A DNA stretch of 21,707 bases. Origin: a virus. The stretch covers positions 1-21,707 of the IMG/VR virus record IMGVR_UViG_3300015368_000155; one strand, 5' to 3'. The notes beneath the pieces are model-generated. The model was not told where the DNA came from, did not search any database, and saw only the letters and a list, made by a program, of their open reading frames with translations. Positions 1 through 7,429 of this stretch are shown piece by piece. The translations under genes and the position numbers were made by a program. Each line of letters begins with the position of its first letter. Position 1 is the first letter of the stretch.

Positions 1-110
1 GTATCGGACATCCCCGTTGTGCCTTGTGGGGCAGGTGGAATACCAGCAGGTGTTGCTCCATCCCGTTGGGATTTAATCATTTGCATTAACTGATCTGAGG
101 GTACGCCCAT
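1..110 (-). CDS. Head gene downstream of portal, N-terminus only (scaffold-like position)
   Basis: Leftward gene cut by the window edge; only the first 36 complete codons are visible. The start ATG (108-110) follows an AGGAAA ribosome site, and the gene sits about 20 bases below a good promoter (137-164). The visible N-terminus begins MGVPSDQLMQMIKSQ and then becomes rich in Pro, Gly, Ala and Thr, which suits a flexible head-assembly protein. In podoviruses the gene after the portal is commonly the scaffold, so a scaffolding protein is the first guess, but the sequence alone does not show it. The reading frame has no stop to position 1. Confidence 0.6.
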   Translation of the reverse strand, partial: MGVPSDQLMQMIKSQRDGATPAGIPPAPQGTTGMSD

Positions 111-136
111 AGCATTTTCCTATTAAGTTTCTCTGT

Positions 137-164
137 ATCGTAATCTTAATCTATTGAATGTCAA
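137..164 (-). promoter_or_regulatory. Sigma70-like promoter for head genes
   Basis: On the minus strand there is a perfect TTGACA (-35, 164-159), a 16-base spacer, and TACGAT (-10, 142-137). Transcription would start near 130, about 20 bases before the ATG at 110. It lies after two stem-loops, in one of the few gaps in the leftward operon, so it could give the downstream scaffold and capsid genes extra transcription. It is predicted from sequence only. Confidence 0.5.
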
Positions 165-202
165 GTGGGGAGATTTATTTAGTTTCCTTCTCCCCGTAGG
201 AC

Positions 203-224
203 TTATTCGGTCTGACCGAAATAA
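203..224 (-). repeat. Stem-loop (inverted repeat) below mini-ORFs
   Basis: The core TTCGGTCTGACCGAA (206-220) is a perfect inverted repeat. It extends on both sides with TTA/TAA pairing and one unpaired base. It lies between the mini-ORFs and the head-gene promoter. No run of T follows on the minus strand, so it is not a classical terminator. It may slow or stop transcription, or protect the end of the upstream message. Confidence 0.5.
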
Positions 225-230
225 CCTTTA

Positions 231-246
231 GAGGGTTTTAGCCCTC
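231..246 (-). repeat. Stem-loop GAGGG/CCCTC
   Basis: GAGGG and CCCTC pair perfectly around a six-base loop, seven bases after the stop codon of the 13-residue mini-ORF at 253-294. Together with the stem-loop at 203-224 it makes a double hairpin between the portal-side genes and the head-gene promoter. No T-run follows, so terminator function is uncertain. Confidence 0.5.
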
Positions 247-252
247 GTAAGA

Positions 253-294
253 TTATTTGCGAGCTTTACGACCTTTGCGTGCTTTGCGTGCCAT
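253..294 (-). CDS. 13-residue extremely basic mini-protein (copy 2)
   Basis: The ATG at 294 follows AAGGAG with an 8-base spacer, an excellent ribosome site. It encodes MARKARKGRKARK and stops at TAA. Nine of 13 residues are Lys or Arg. The peptide resembles the neighbouring mini-ORF at 374-415 in length, composition and the RKA/RKS pattern, so the two look like paralogues. A peptide this basic could bind DNA or RNA, as the small packaging proteins of microviruses do, but nothing here proves that. The strong ribosome site, the paired arrangement and the place between portal and next head gene argue that it is translated. Confidence 0.6.
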   Translation of the reverse strand: MARKARKGRKARK

Positions 295-373
295 GAGATT
301 ATCTCCTTGAGCATACGGTCACCTATTTTAAGGGTAAGGCAGCCACAACCCTTTCCTCGTGAAGGAAGAAACC

Positions 374-415
374 TTATCTGCGTGACTTGCGTGATTTCTT
401 ATGTGCTTTACGCAT
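374..415 (-). CDS. 13-residue extremely basic mini-protein (copy 1)
   Basis: The ATG at 415 follows AGGAG with a 7-base spacer. It encodes MRKAHKKSRKSRR and stops at TAA. Eight of 13 residues are Lys or Arg, plus one His. It has the same length as the second mini-ORF 79 bases downstream and similar spacing to its ribosome site. It lies 19 bases below the stop of the 54-residue gene, inside the head operon. A DNA- or RNA-neutralising structural peptide is a reasonable guess; a leader peptide that tunes expression of the next gene is the main alternative. Confidence 0.6.
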   Translation of the reverse strand: MRKAHKKSRKSRR

Positions 416-434
416 TTTAAATCTCCTAGTTAAG

Positions 435-599
435 CTATCCCCTAACTGAACGACTTAGATCCCTAGTTTTAGCGGGTCTATCAAAACTTTTAACACCTTG
501 TACACGATACTGCAAACTTGGGCTTTTCTCACCCCTTTTCAAGGATTCTGTAGTCACCCTTGGCTGATCTGCTTTTGGTTGTACATTGCCTGTTGCCAT
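435..599 (-). CDS. Small basic protein after portal (54 aa)
   Basis: The ATG at 599 directly abuts the portal stop codon (TAA at 602-600), and GAGGTGGG just upstream, inside the portal gene, can serve as ribosome site. The 54-residue product begins MATGNVQPKADQPRVTTES and is rich in Arg, Lys and Ser with no long hydrophobic stretch. It looks like a soluble, possibly disordered, nucleic-acid- or protein-binding factor. I do not recognise a family. Its place between portal and scaffold-like gene suggests a head assembly or connector accessory role, by inference only. Confidence 0.6.
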   Translation of the reverse strand: MATGNVQPKADQPRVTTESLKRGEKSPSLQYRVQGVKSFDRPAKTRDLSRSVRG

Positions 600-2219
600 T
601 TAGCCCACCTCTGGTTCTTTTTTGCCTTTGGGAGCAGGAGGTGCTTGCTTCTGATCGCCACCTTCCTTCTCTTTACGCTTTAACTTATCCTTGAGTAATT
701 GTTTCATCGGAGGTTCTAACAAGTCAAGCAAAGATTCTTTATCAATGGCTTGTGCTTTAAACAAATTAAACGCAAGGGTTTTAAGATCTTCAGTAAAGAT
801 TGGGCTGTTAGAGTGAGCATCCACTTTTACTACAAAATCCTTAGTAAATTGCTCAGCAATAAACGGCACATCTTCAGTATCCCTAAAATGAGTATCGTCA
901 TACGATTGCATGAGCTTGAGATACAGTGTTGCCACCTTTTCCAAGCTATCTTCCACAATCAATGCCCGTTTCTTGGCTCTTGAGCTACCAAGACGAGCTA
1001 ATTGGCTTGCATGACCCTGACTTCTTACGCCAGATTCACCACGACCAGACAATACATTGGATATTCCTGATACTTCAGAGAACATCGCATCAATTTCATG
1101 GATTACCTCAAATAAATCAGGTGGCATGGTTGGTGCAAGGCGATCTGCCTTGGCATTAGGCATATCAGAAGCCAAAAGACCGCCAGCACGATTTAAAGCA
1201 AAGTTTTTCTCATCCAAAATGCCTGTAAAGCCTGTTAGGGCTGTTGGAGGGTTCACTTGCTTGGATAACAGGTCCAAAATCTCTGTCATACGGGTATTTC
1301 GAAGTTCTTGTAGCAATAAAAGCTGTTGAACTTCAGATGCACCCCAGAAATAATCATATAAAGGGTTAGGGCAGATCTGTACAAACGGACACTCACCTTT
1401 TAAGAATAAGGATGCGCCTGGTCTGTCATAGATAATTACATTCGGGGCTGCCATTGTGACTACCTGATAATCCTCGGTGTCATCGTTCCATACCCACAAT
1501 TCAGTCATCTCAACGGTATCTTCAGCTACTCTAGCCTTGTAACGGTTCATGCCGTACAAGTCCATATTCACATTACCGTAGATGGTAGGGTTGGTTTGGC
1601 TCATCACAATACGGTTTACCGCTTCTGGGATGTCCGATTCCGATACTTTAGTACCTGTAGCTAGGCGAGCAACAATAGAATCTCGCTTTGGATGGGAATA
1701 CAGACGGGCATATAGCTCAGATTTCGTAATGTAGTAGGTTTGAACGATAGCTTCTTGCCTGTCTGTATAAGGCGTATCCTCCCGCAAGACACCAATAGCG
1801 GATGGCTCAATCATGTACGGGTGTATCCCGTTCTTGTAAACCAGTTTAACAAAGGAGGTGTTGTACACCAGTGACCATGTTAAAGCTGTTGAGAACACCT
1901 GATCGGCATTGGAATTAAGCCACTCATCGTTTAAAGCCTGAGTTAATGACGGTGTTTTCTTATGTTCTGCTGTTGGCACTGATGCGCCAAGGGCAATAGA
2001 AAACCTGGTTGTTTCTGCTGAATACAGAAAGCTAGTCAATTGATCCAAATGCGGGTGGATCTTATTAAAGTAAGCTGGCGCTGATTCAGGACCAGCTCCA
2101 AACAAATAATAAGCTCGGAGTGTCGTGTAGTCACCCCTTCTCTCTTCCTTGGACACCATGCACTTGTTGATGATGTCTAAGTAAAAATCCTCACGACTTT
2201 CTCCGCTAGGTATTTTCAT
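600..2219 (-). CDS. Portal protein
   Basis: A 539-residue protein whose sequence has the style of phage portal proteins: an N-terminal helical part with a Tyr-rich stretch (about residues 30-65), a central wing/stem region, the helical segment with SEVSGISNVLSGRGESGVRS (about residues 380-405) typical of podovirus portals, and a charged, Lys/Glu/Pro-rich C-terminal tail. The dodecameric portal sits at one head vertex, binds the terminase during packaging and is the route for DNA exit. Its start overlaps the stop of the upstream gene as ATGA (2219-2216), and it lies two genes downstream of TerL, as expected for a packaging operon. No strong separate ribosome site is visible, so translation is probably coupled. 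Confidence 0.85.
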   Translation of the reverse strand: MKIPSGESREDFYLDIINKCMVSKEERRGDYTTLRAYYLFGAGPESAPAYFNKIHPHLDQLTSFLYSAETTRFSIALGASVPTAEHKKTPSLTQALNDEWLNSNADQVFSTALTWSLVYNTSFVKLVYKNGIHPYMIEPSAIGVLREDTPYTDRQEAIVQTYYITKSELYARLYSHPKRDSIVARLATGTKVSESDIPEAVNRIVMSQTNPTIYGNVNMDLYGMNRYKARVAEDTVEMTELWVWNDDTEDYQVVTMAAPNVIIYDRPGASLFLKGECPFVQICPNPLYDYFWGASEVQQLLLLQELRNTRMTEILDLLSKQVNPPTALTGFTGILDEKNFALNRAGGLLASDMPNAKADRLAPTMPPDLFEVIHEIDAMFSEVSGISNVLSGRGESGVRSQGHASQLARLGSSRAKKRALIVEDSLEKVATLYLKLMQSYDDTHFRDTEDVPFIAEQFTKDFVVKVDAHSNSPIFTEDLKTLAFNLFKAQAIDKESLLDLLEPPMKQLLKDKLKRKEKEGGDQKQAPPAPKGKKEPEVG

Positions 2220-2797
2220 TTTTTAATCTGTAAGTTTTGTGGATCTCTTAGTGTACCCCCAGGAAGCGTAACTGGTCCAGTTTTAATACCCGCTTGGCTT
2301 GGAGCAAAATTAGTAGGCTCTGCTTCTTTGCCAAGTGATGGTCCAACTGGCTGAGAGAATCTTCCCGCTAGGATAGATTGCATATTCATTCCTTGCATAC
2401 CGCCACCCCAGACCGCAGCATCGCCTGGTCGGGATTCTCTTGGACCTTCTTGTGTCGGTTGTGGCGCTTTTGATTTGAGTTTGTCTTTGTCAACGCCTTT
2501 TTTACGGGTTGCGTACTTTTCGGCTTGCTCGTACTCTTTTTCGGTGAACTTGTTTCTTTTGGTAAGGAAGCCTTCTTGATGCTCGCCTTCTCTCGTGGTT
2601 TTGATGTCCGACATACCGAACTCGATGGCGAGTTGCTTGGTGGACTTATCGGTGAACTTGGTTTTCGCACTAACGAGGTTAGGCGCTTGCAAAAATACGA
2701 CCATAACTTCTTCATTACATCCTTTCATTGGACATTTAGGTGTCCTAGATTCAAAGTAACCATGCGCTGCACAGTGAAAATCATTAACTACCGCCAT
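2216..2797 (-). CDS. Zinc-ribbon-like conserved phage protein upstream of portal
   Basis: A 193-residue protein with an N-terminal metal-binding-like motif: Cys9, His12, then Cys22 and Cys27 in the stretch HCAAHGYFESRTPKCPMKGC. The middle is strongly charged (Lys/Glu), and the C-terminal third is rich in Gly, Pro and Gln and probably disordered. The ATG at 2797 follows GGGGAG with a good spacer, two bases after the stop of the previous gene. A zinc-binding N-terminus plus a charged tail next to terminase and portal suggests a packaging or DNA-binding accessory, but the function is unknown. Confidence 0.7.
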   Translation of the reverse strand: MAVVNDFHCAAHGYFESRTPKCPMKGCNEEVMVVFLQAPNLVSAKTKFTDKSTKQLAIEFGMSDIKTTREGEHQEGFLTKRNKFTEKEYEQAEKYATRKKGVDKDKLKSKAPQPTQEGPRESRPGDAAVWGGGMQGMNMQSILAGRFSQPVGPSLGKEAEPTNFAPSQAGIKTGPVTLPGGTLRDPQNLQIKK

Positions 2798-2799
2798 TG

Positions 2800-3195
2800 T
2801 TATCTCCCCTTCAATTGTTCGTCAAGCGTTAATTCTGAATAATCATATCTATTGCTAATCCCTACCTTAATCTTAATCTCTCCATTTACCACTTGCAAGC
2901 CTGTACTGCGATGTAGAGTTGGGCGTGCTTCTTTACGGTATTGGACAAATTTAGAGGTATCTCGGTTTTGCATGATTGCTACTTCACCGTTTAGCCACTC
3001 GTTATAGGCTTTTGACACCCTACGCTGGACATATTCGGTTAAAGGTTCGGTTTCATTCAAGAAAACATCCTTTAAATGTGACAAAGAGATGCCAGCAAGG
3101 TTTGCAAACAAAGGCATGGAGATTCCCCGATCCTTGTCTTGCAGAAAACGCTTCATCACCCGTTTGAGTTCGGCTCTAGGTAGTGTGGCTCTCAT
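2800..3195 (-). CDS. Small HTH-like protein between TerL and portal, possible small terminase
   Basis: A 131-residue basic protein. Residues about 24-60 read like a helix-turn-helix (PLFANLAGISLSHLKDVF), followed by a helix with YVQRRVSKAYNEWLNGE. The start overlaps the TerL stop as ATGA (3195-3192). A DNA-binding protein tied to TerL invites the idea of a small terminase subunit, but TerS genes usually lie before TerL, and the HTH is judged by eye. The alternative is a phage regulator or a conserved accessory of this packaging module. Confidence 0.6.
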   Translation of the reverse strand: MRATLPRAELKRVMKRFLQDKDRGISMPLFANLAGISLSHLKDVFLNETEPLTEYVQRRVSKAYNEWLNGEVAIMQNRDTSKFVQYRKEARPTLHRSTGLQVVNGEIKIKVGISNRYDYSELTLDEQLKGR

Positions 3196-4955
3196 GTACC
3201 GTACACCCCAATCTTTTTCAGATAATCACTGACATTTCTTCCGACTGTGAGTTGTTCTGCGGAAAAGTCATCCTGTACCCTAGAAACTTGTCTGGTAATC
3301 TTCTGCGCAATAAGCCTGGGCTGCACCTGTTCGGCAAAGGCTGCGCAAGCTAGGGCGCAAGCAATTACCCTATCGTCTTTGTTCCTACCTGATGCTTCAA
3401 TTGATCCGCCATCCCGAATGGTGGTTTTCATTTCCTCAAGGGTATCCATATCCCACAAGTCCAACATACCTCTTTCAAAGTAGTCTTTCATGTAGGTCAA
3501 CATACGCTCCTTGGTAGCTGCCGTAGTCATCCACCCAATAGAATTACTGATTCCGCCAAGGGTGTCGTTTCTGCGCCAGATGTAGTTTTGCATATTGCCG
3601 TACACATCCATGAGGTCTTTCCCTAATGCTGTCCCCATTGCAGAGGCTTGGCGCTTGAGGTTGCGTAGCTCATTGATGACGGCTTGCCCTGGACCATTGA
3701 TTTCCAAGTTTAATGTGGAGTTCTTGTACGCACCCGCTAGGTGAGAGATCACCCAAGCAAACTGGTAGGTGTTTAATTCAGAAGTGGCAAATGAAGCCAC
3801 CTGCTCAAGCCCATCTGCATATACCCGCAACACCTGAATACAAAAGCGATCAGCCCAATCACTAGATCCATAAGCGGGATCAGCACCGATAACATAATAA
3901 GCAGTATCCACAGGTTCTTCCCAAATCTTGAGTGTGGCAAGGCGTTCTGTAGATTTAAGCACTTCGGTATCTTGGAAGTTAACGCCAAAGCTGTAGCGGT
4001 AATAATCGCAACTAACTTTCTTGAGCTTCTTGACAGCATCGGTACACCTCGCATTGGAGAAGAACGATGTTCCCGTCATCACAAAGGCGTAGTCCTCGGT
4101 AGGTGGGAACTCCTGATACATCAGGCTATCATCTTTGATCCCTTCGTACAACTTCCAACGCCACCACGCTATCTGGCGAGAATTGATCTCTACCCCATAA
4201 AGTTTTTTAATGTCCCGTACCCACTCCTTTTCCTCACCAGTGAGCTTGCCATCCCAATACACCTTGTAGGTCTGACCTTCAGGATCTAGGCTATACATCT
4301 CATTGCGCCACCACCCACAGAAGATTGCTCGTTGGGTTTTAGCCCTTTTAGCAGTGGTGTACATATCGTGAAACATATTAAAACCACGAGCTGTCGATTC
4401 AAAGGTATATAACCGATCAGGGTTGGTTTCCGCCAAAGAAGCTAGGAGAGAAGCTAGTCCTTCTTCGTCACCCCACGAGCTTGTTTCTGTGCCATGAAGG
4501 AAGGTGATACCTTTCCCACGACCCAGAGATCCTTTCGCTCTAAGCCCAGCGACTTGATAAAATAATCGACTGCGATTTTTGAGGGCAAGGGCGTTCCTGT
4601 TGTGAGTAAGGATCGGGATTTTGTACTCTTTGGGTAAACCATCCATGTACATTGCGAGGGTGCTTCTGAACATATCTCGATTTTCTTCGGTGTCTGTTGT
4701 GAGCGTTCCTTGCAGTCCTGGGTGGGTGAAGTGCCAATAAAGGTCAAGTGCGAGGGAGATTGTGGTGATTCCAAGTTGCCTTCCTTTCAGAATGACAAAG
4801 AAATGGCATCCATCTGCCAATCCTTTAGCCATTTCGTTCATTACATAGGTCTGAGAACCCATGAGGTTATCGAGCTTGCGTAAGCCTTGCTCTTTTGTTT
4901 CAATCTTGAGTTGATTACAAAAATGATAGAAATGCTTGAGATTAAAGTCGCTCAT
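3192..4955 (-). CDS. terL: Terminase large subunit
   Basis: The packaging motor: an ATPase that pumps DNA into the prohead and a nuclease that cuts concatemers. Seen in the 587-residue product: a Walker A-like loop LKGRQLGITT (56-65), a Walker B-region stretch ITFLHGTETSSW (150-161), a coupling motif FESTARG (about 185-191), the conserved QEFPPTEDYAFVMTG (281-295), then an RNaseH-fold nuclease with Asp359 (IGADPAYG), Glu419 (LEINGPGQ) and a C-terminal Asp in NKDDRVIACA. ATG 4955 is preferred over the TTG four codons upstream because it overlaps the glycosyltransferase stop as ATGA. The motifs and the portal two genes downstream make the call firm. Confidence 0.95.
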   Translation of the reverse strand: MSDFNLKHFYHFCNQLKIETKEQGLRKLDNLMGSQTYVMNEMAKGLADGCHFFVILKGRQLGITTISLALDLYWHFTHPGLQGTLTTDTEENRDMFRSTLAMYMDGLPKEYKIPILTHNRNALALKNRSRLFYQVAGLRAKGSLGRGKGITFLHGTETSSWGDEEGLASLLASLAETNPDRLYTFESTARGFNMFHDMYTTAKRAKTQRAIFCGWWRNEMYSLDPEGQTYKVYWDGKLTGEEKEWVRDIKKLYGVEINSRQIAWWRWKLYEGIKDDSLMYQEFPPTEDYAFVMTGTSFFSNARCTDAVKKLKKVSCDYYRYSFGVNFQDTEVLKSTERLATLKIWEEPVDTAYYVIGADPAYGSSDWADRFCIQVLRVYADGLEQVASFATSELNTYQFAWVISHLAGAYKNSTLNLEINGPGQAVINELRNLKRQASAMGTALGKDLMDVYGNMQNYIWRRNDTLGGISNSIGWMTTAATKERMLTYMKDYFERGMLDLWDMDTLEEMKTTIRDGGSIEASGRNKDDRVIACALACAAFAEQVQPRLIAQKITRQVSRVQDDFSAEQLTVGRNVSDYLKKIGVYGT

Positions 4956-5671
4956 GTAGTGATCCAAGGCAATTTACCGTCAAACTTCTCCAAAATGCGC
5001 TTGTTGCCTTCAATAAAGAACTCAGGCTGTACGCCACAGCTCCCACCCATCCGAAAATGAAAAGTGTGTTTACCTGTAGCAGCAAACTTGGGAACAATAC
5101 GGGTAGCTGCCTGATAAAACTGGCGATCTACCGTAGGATCAGGGCGGTTTAGCAAAATAGCCAATTGTTTAAGGTATTCTGTTTTCATACCCCACATACA
5201 CCAATCTACAAAGCGATGCCCAGGGATATTCCAAGTATCGTGTAGCTCTCCGAGGGCTTCGCAGTTGTCATCAAACAAAAAGTTACCCTCCTTATCGTGA
5301 ACTGATCTAAGGCTATAAGCCCAATCATAGCCCTCATCAATTTTATCCATGATACTTTTTACATGGTCGAAAGAATACCAATCATCGTCATTACAAAAGA
5401 AAGTAACATCCTCGGTAATCAATTGAGGCGCAGCAGCTAACCACCGTTGCCCCGCATATCCGTTGCCACCGATCTTGCCATCCCAGTAGCAGATCTTTAC
5501 ACACCCATTGGCGTAAAGCCTTCTGAGTTCAACAAAGGTATTAAAGTCCCCGTCACACAAAATGTAATGCGTAGGGGTTATCCCTTGTTGGCTTGCAATA
5601 GATTTAATGCAATTTGCTAACTCCGTTGGGCGCTTCCCGTTGGTTACGGTCACTACGGCACAGGTTTTCAA
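4952..5671 (-). CDS. GT-A fold glycosyltransferase-like protein
   Basis: A 239-residue protein with family 2-like glycosyltransferase features: a beta-strand start (CAVVTVTNGKRP, 4-15), a conserved CDGD at 39-42, and the metal/nucleotide-sugar DXD-type motif FCNDDDWYS at 92-100. His/Asp/Trp-rich stretches follow (DTWNIPGHRFVDW). It starts at TTG, overlapping the upstream stop as TTGA; no better start is seen because the N-terminus matches the family start. Placed directly before TerL in the packaging operon, it may glycosylate a virion protein or alter host surface glycan. The substrate cannot be told from sequence. Confidence 0.75.
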   Translation of the reverse strand: MKTCAVVTVTNGKRPTELANCIKSIASQQGITPTHYILCDGDFNTFVELRRLYANGCVKICYWDGKIGGNGYAGQRWLAAAPQLITEDVTFFCNDDDWYSFDHVKSIMDKIDEGYDWAYSLRSVHDKEGNFLFDDNCEALGELHDTWNIPGHRFVDWCMWGMKTEYLKQLAILLNRPDPTVDRQFYQAATRIVPKFAATGKHTFHFRMGGSCGVQPEFFIEGNKRILEKFDGKLPWITT

Positions 5672-5907
5672 TTGTGTTTATCCAATCTCTTTGTTTCAAA
5701 GTTAGGTAAGTCCCAATAAGCCACCTTTAAACGGGCTGTATGGTTCTTAGCAAGGCTAATTAAGCCATCGTAGGTCATTGGAGTGTACTTTTCTCGCCAC
5801 TCTTTTGCCAAGGCTATCTTTTGCTTTTTGGTCTTGCAAGAAAGCGCCCTTAACATCTCTGTCTTATAGATCAGGCGCTCTGCGTGCAATTGCTCAATGC
5901 CTTGCAT
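5668..5907 (-). CDS. Small phage protein of unknown function (79 aa)
   Basis: The frame is open further upstream to 6021, but most of that overlaps the next gene. The ATG at 5907 follows AGAGG with a 6-base spacer and leaves only a 14-base overlap, so I chose it. The 79-residue product is helical, Lys/Arg-rich (CKTKKQKIALAKEW, then a WDLPNFETKR tail), with no recognised motif. Being near the start of the packaging operon, it is one of the candidates for a small terminase or other packaging helper, without direct evidence. Confidence 0.6.
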   Translation of the reverse strand: MQGIEQLHAERLIYKTEMLRALSCKTKKQKIALAKEWREKYTPMTYDGLISLAKNHTARLKVAYWDLPNFETKRLDKHN

Positions 5908-6130
5908 CCCCATCCTCTGGACCATCCAGTAGGGATTTGAGATAAGCAATTTCCTTTTCAGCTCTGAGTAAGAGCTTGGATGATTCCCCATGCACTCGCA
6001 TGAGTTCATGAAAGATGGCATCTTTTTCCATCCGCCAGATCCGATCCATATATAGCTTCTTTGCTTGATCGTCTGCTTTAGAGATATATTGCTCTACGGT
6101 TTCCATCTTGCTGTTTATTCCGTTCTCCAT
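5894..6130 (-). CDS. Small helical phage protein (78 aa)
   Basis: The ATG at 6130 follows AAGGAG with a 7-base spacer. The 78-residue product is mostly charged helix (ISKADDQAKKLYMDRIWRM, then LLLRAEKEIAYLKSLLDG) and could form a coiled coil. It overlaps both neighbours by 14-16 bases, a sign of a tightly packed operon. No family recognised. The upstream position relative to TerL leaves open a small terminase or assembly role. Confidence 0.7.
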   Translation of the reverse strand: MENGINSKMETVEQYISKADDQAKKLYMDRIWRMEKDAIFHELMRVHGESSKLLLRAEKEIAYLKSLLDGPEDGDARH

Positions 6131-6330
6131 ACTCGCACTCCTTCTTTTTCTTTTCTGGCTATAAACTTTTTGCTTAACTGCTTGCCTGTACGGTAGTTGG
6201 CATTACAGACAATTTGAATCTTCCCCTGTGGGATAAAGAAACTTTCCCCACACTCCATGACCTTATATGGGTACACATTTCGCTTTTTCTCAGGGGGTAT
6301 GGGAATATTTTTTTCTACTTCAATAGTCAT
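6115..6330 (-). CDS. Small conserved phage protein with YPYKVMECGESFFIP motif (71 aa)
   Basis: The ATG at 6330 follows AAGGAG with an ideal spacer, so it is preferred to the upstream in-frame start at 6384. The product has the pattern IPIPPEKKRNVYPYKVMECG, then SFFIPQGK, then a basic stretch and a C-terminal VRVWRTE. This layout is familiar from many small phage proteins of unknown function (a DUF7303-like pattern, from memory). It is the first gene of the leftward packaging operon, directly below a candidate promoter. Confidence 0.65.
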   Translation of the reverse strand: MTIEVEKNIPIPPEKKRNVYPYKVMECGESFFIPQGKIQIVCNANYRTGKQLSKKFIARKEKEGVRVWRTE

Positions 6331-6354
6331 GCTATTCTCCTTATAACTTAACTC

Positions 6355-6384
6355 ATCATACACTACCATGATACACACATACAA
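6355..6384 (-). promoter_or_regulatory. Candidate late promoter for leftward packaging operon
   Basis: On the minus strand TTGTAT (-35, 6384-6379), an 18-base spacer, and TATGAT (-10, 6360-6355). A start near 6348 would leave a short leader with the AAGGAG of the first gene. It overlaps the start codon region of the opposite-strand gene at 6368. The match is moderate, and phage late promoters often depend on phage factors. Confidence 0.35.
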
Positions 6385-7084
6385 TGAATATCATCTAGGG
6401 GATAACCTAGTTCATCTTAATTACTTAAGGCGGGTTTGCAAGGATAACCCCGACCTGGAGTTCACCCACCACTGTAATCCAATGCACCACAGTCAACTAA
6501 CCCCGTTGCTTGAGGACCTTCCTATTAGCTTGCAAGGGTTAAGTATTCCGCCTGGCACAGTAAACGCTTGGATTGGTAGGGATAACTACTTTTACAACCA
6601 TCCTCTACAGCATGATTGGGTTAACTTTCATCTGGAATGGTTTGACCATCTGTCTAACCTTCTTGAATTACCTTCTCCTATGGCTTGCAGGGAAGATCTA
6701 CTCTTTGAGTACCCCGCCTTAAACGCTCCCATTCCAATTGAATTTGATTACCTCATCATTAACGCCCTTCCGCAATCAGGGCAATTGCCAGACTTTGATG
6801 CTCAATTCTTTAAGAATCGGGTACGCAATCTTCTAAATGAGGGGTTTTCTGTCATCACAACGAACCCTACAGGCATGGGTTTATCCACTTTAGAGATGGG
6901 TTTGGATGTAACGGGAATCGGAAGCCTATCCAAATACTGCAAGCATATTGAGGGTGTTGCTACTGGTCCAATGTGGACAACCTTCAATATCTTCAATAAA
7001 GACAAGGTGTTAAGTCGGAAGTTCTATTGCGCTCACCAGAGCGTGAACTTAACCGACAACACAACAACGCTCAATAAACTGTAA
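6368..7084 (+). CDS. Glycosyltransferase-like protein (GT-B / heptosyltransferase-like)
   Basis: A 238-residue protein facing opposite to its left neighbours. The N-terminus HLGDNLVHLNYLRR (9-22) has the GD-x-hydrophobic pattern at the start of heptosyltransferase (GT9)-like proteins, which transfer sugars to lipopolysaccharide. The second half has a Rossmann-like stretch (FSVITTNPTGMG, about 156-167, then ATGPMWTTFNIF), as in GT-B C-terminal domains. No ribosome site precedes the ATG at 6368, and no later start keeps the motif, so translation may be weak or near-leaderless. A role in changing host surface sugars is inferred. Remote similarity only. Confidence 0.55.
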   Translation: MIHTYNEYHLGDNLVHLNYLRRVCKDNPDLEFTHHCNPMHHSQLTPLLEDLPISLQGLSIPPGTVNAWIGRDNYFYNHPLQHDWVNFHLEWFDHLSNLLELPSPMACREDLLFEYPALNAPIPIEFDYLIINALPQSGQLPDFDAQFFKNRVRNLLNEGFSVITTNPTGMGLSTLEMGLDVTGIGSLSKYCKHIEGVATGPMWTTFNIFNKDKVLSRKFYCAHQSVNLTDNTTTLNKL

Positions 7085-7364
7085 TTTTTTTTGGGGTGGA
7101 CTCTGAAGGGGGTGCACACCTCACCGTACTCATGCCCAACTCAAAGGGCAAACAGTTAGCGTGCTGTGTGCGAAGTCTAGCCAATCCCTTTTGATACAAG
7201 CCATAGCGTTAATCAATCATAACTATGCTTAAGTGATGACAACCCCATATGAAATATTAAAGGGGACAGAGTGCGGGGAGTTGATTACCCTTCCAGGCTT
7301 CGGCATACCCTGTCTCTTATCTATGTATCTATCTACTAACATCCTATATAAACTAACCTAGACG

Positions 7365-7429
7365 ATAGATGATAGCTATATAGAATATAGATGATAGTAG
7401 TATAGCTATGCCGATAGTATCAGACTATC
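7365..7429 (+). repeat. GATA-rich iteron-like repeats and stem-loop
   Basis: ATAGATGATAG occurs at 7365-7375 and again at 7387-7397 (period 22). The palindrome ATAGCTAT occurs at 7372-7379 and 7402-7409. GATAGT and ACTATC pair around a five-base loop at 7413-7429. TATCTATGTATCTATC just before (about 7318) is the complement-type version. Short repeats in an AT-rich block suggest binding sites for an initiator or regulator. Confidence 0.55.

Noticed and set aside
2386-2715. 109-residue leftward frame rich in Lys and Ser
   Set aside because: It is an alternate frame of the zinc-ribbon-like gene at 2216-2797, which has the ribosome site and the coupled neighbours.
7085-7095. Intrinsic terminator at the T-run after the gene at 6368
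   Set aside because: The eight T are not preceded by an adjacent GC-rich stem; the nearest stem (CGCTC/GAGCG) lies too far upstream inside the gene.
7085-7260. Possible tRNA or small RNA gene in the gap after the glycosyltransferase-like gene
   Set aside because: I looked for a cloverleaf with a GTTCGA-type T arm and a CCA-compatible end and saw none; only short unrelated stems are present.
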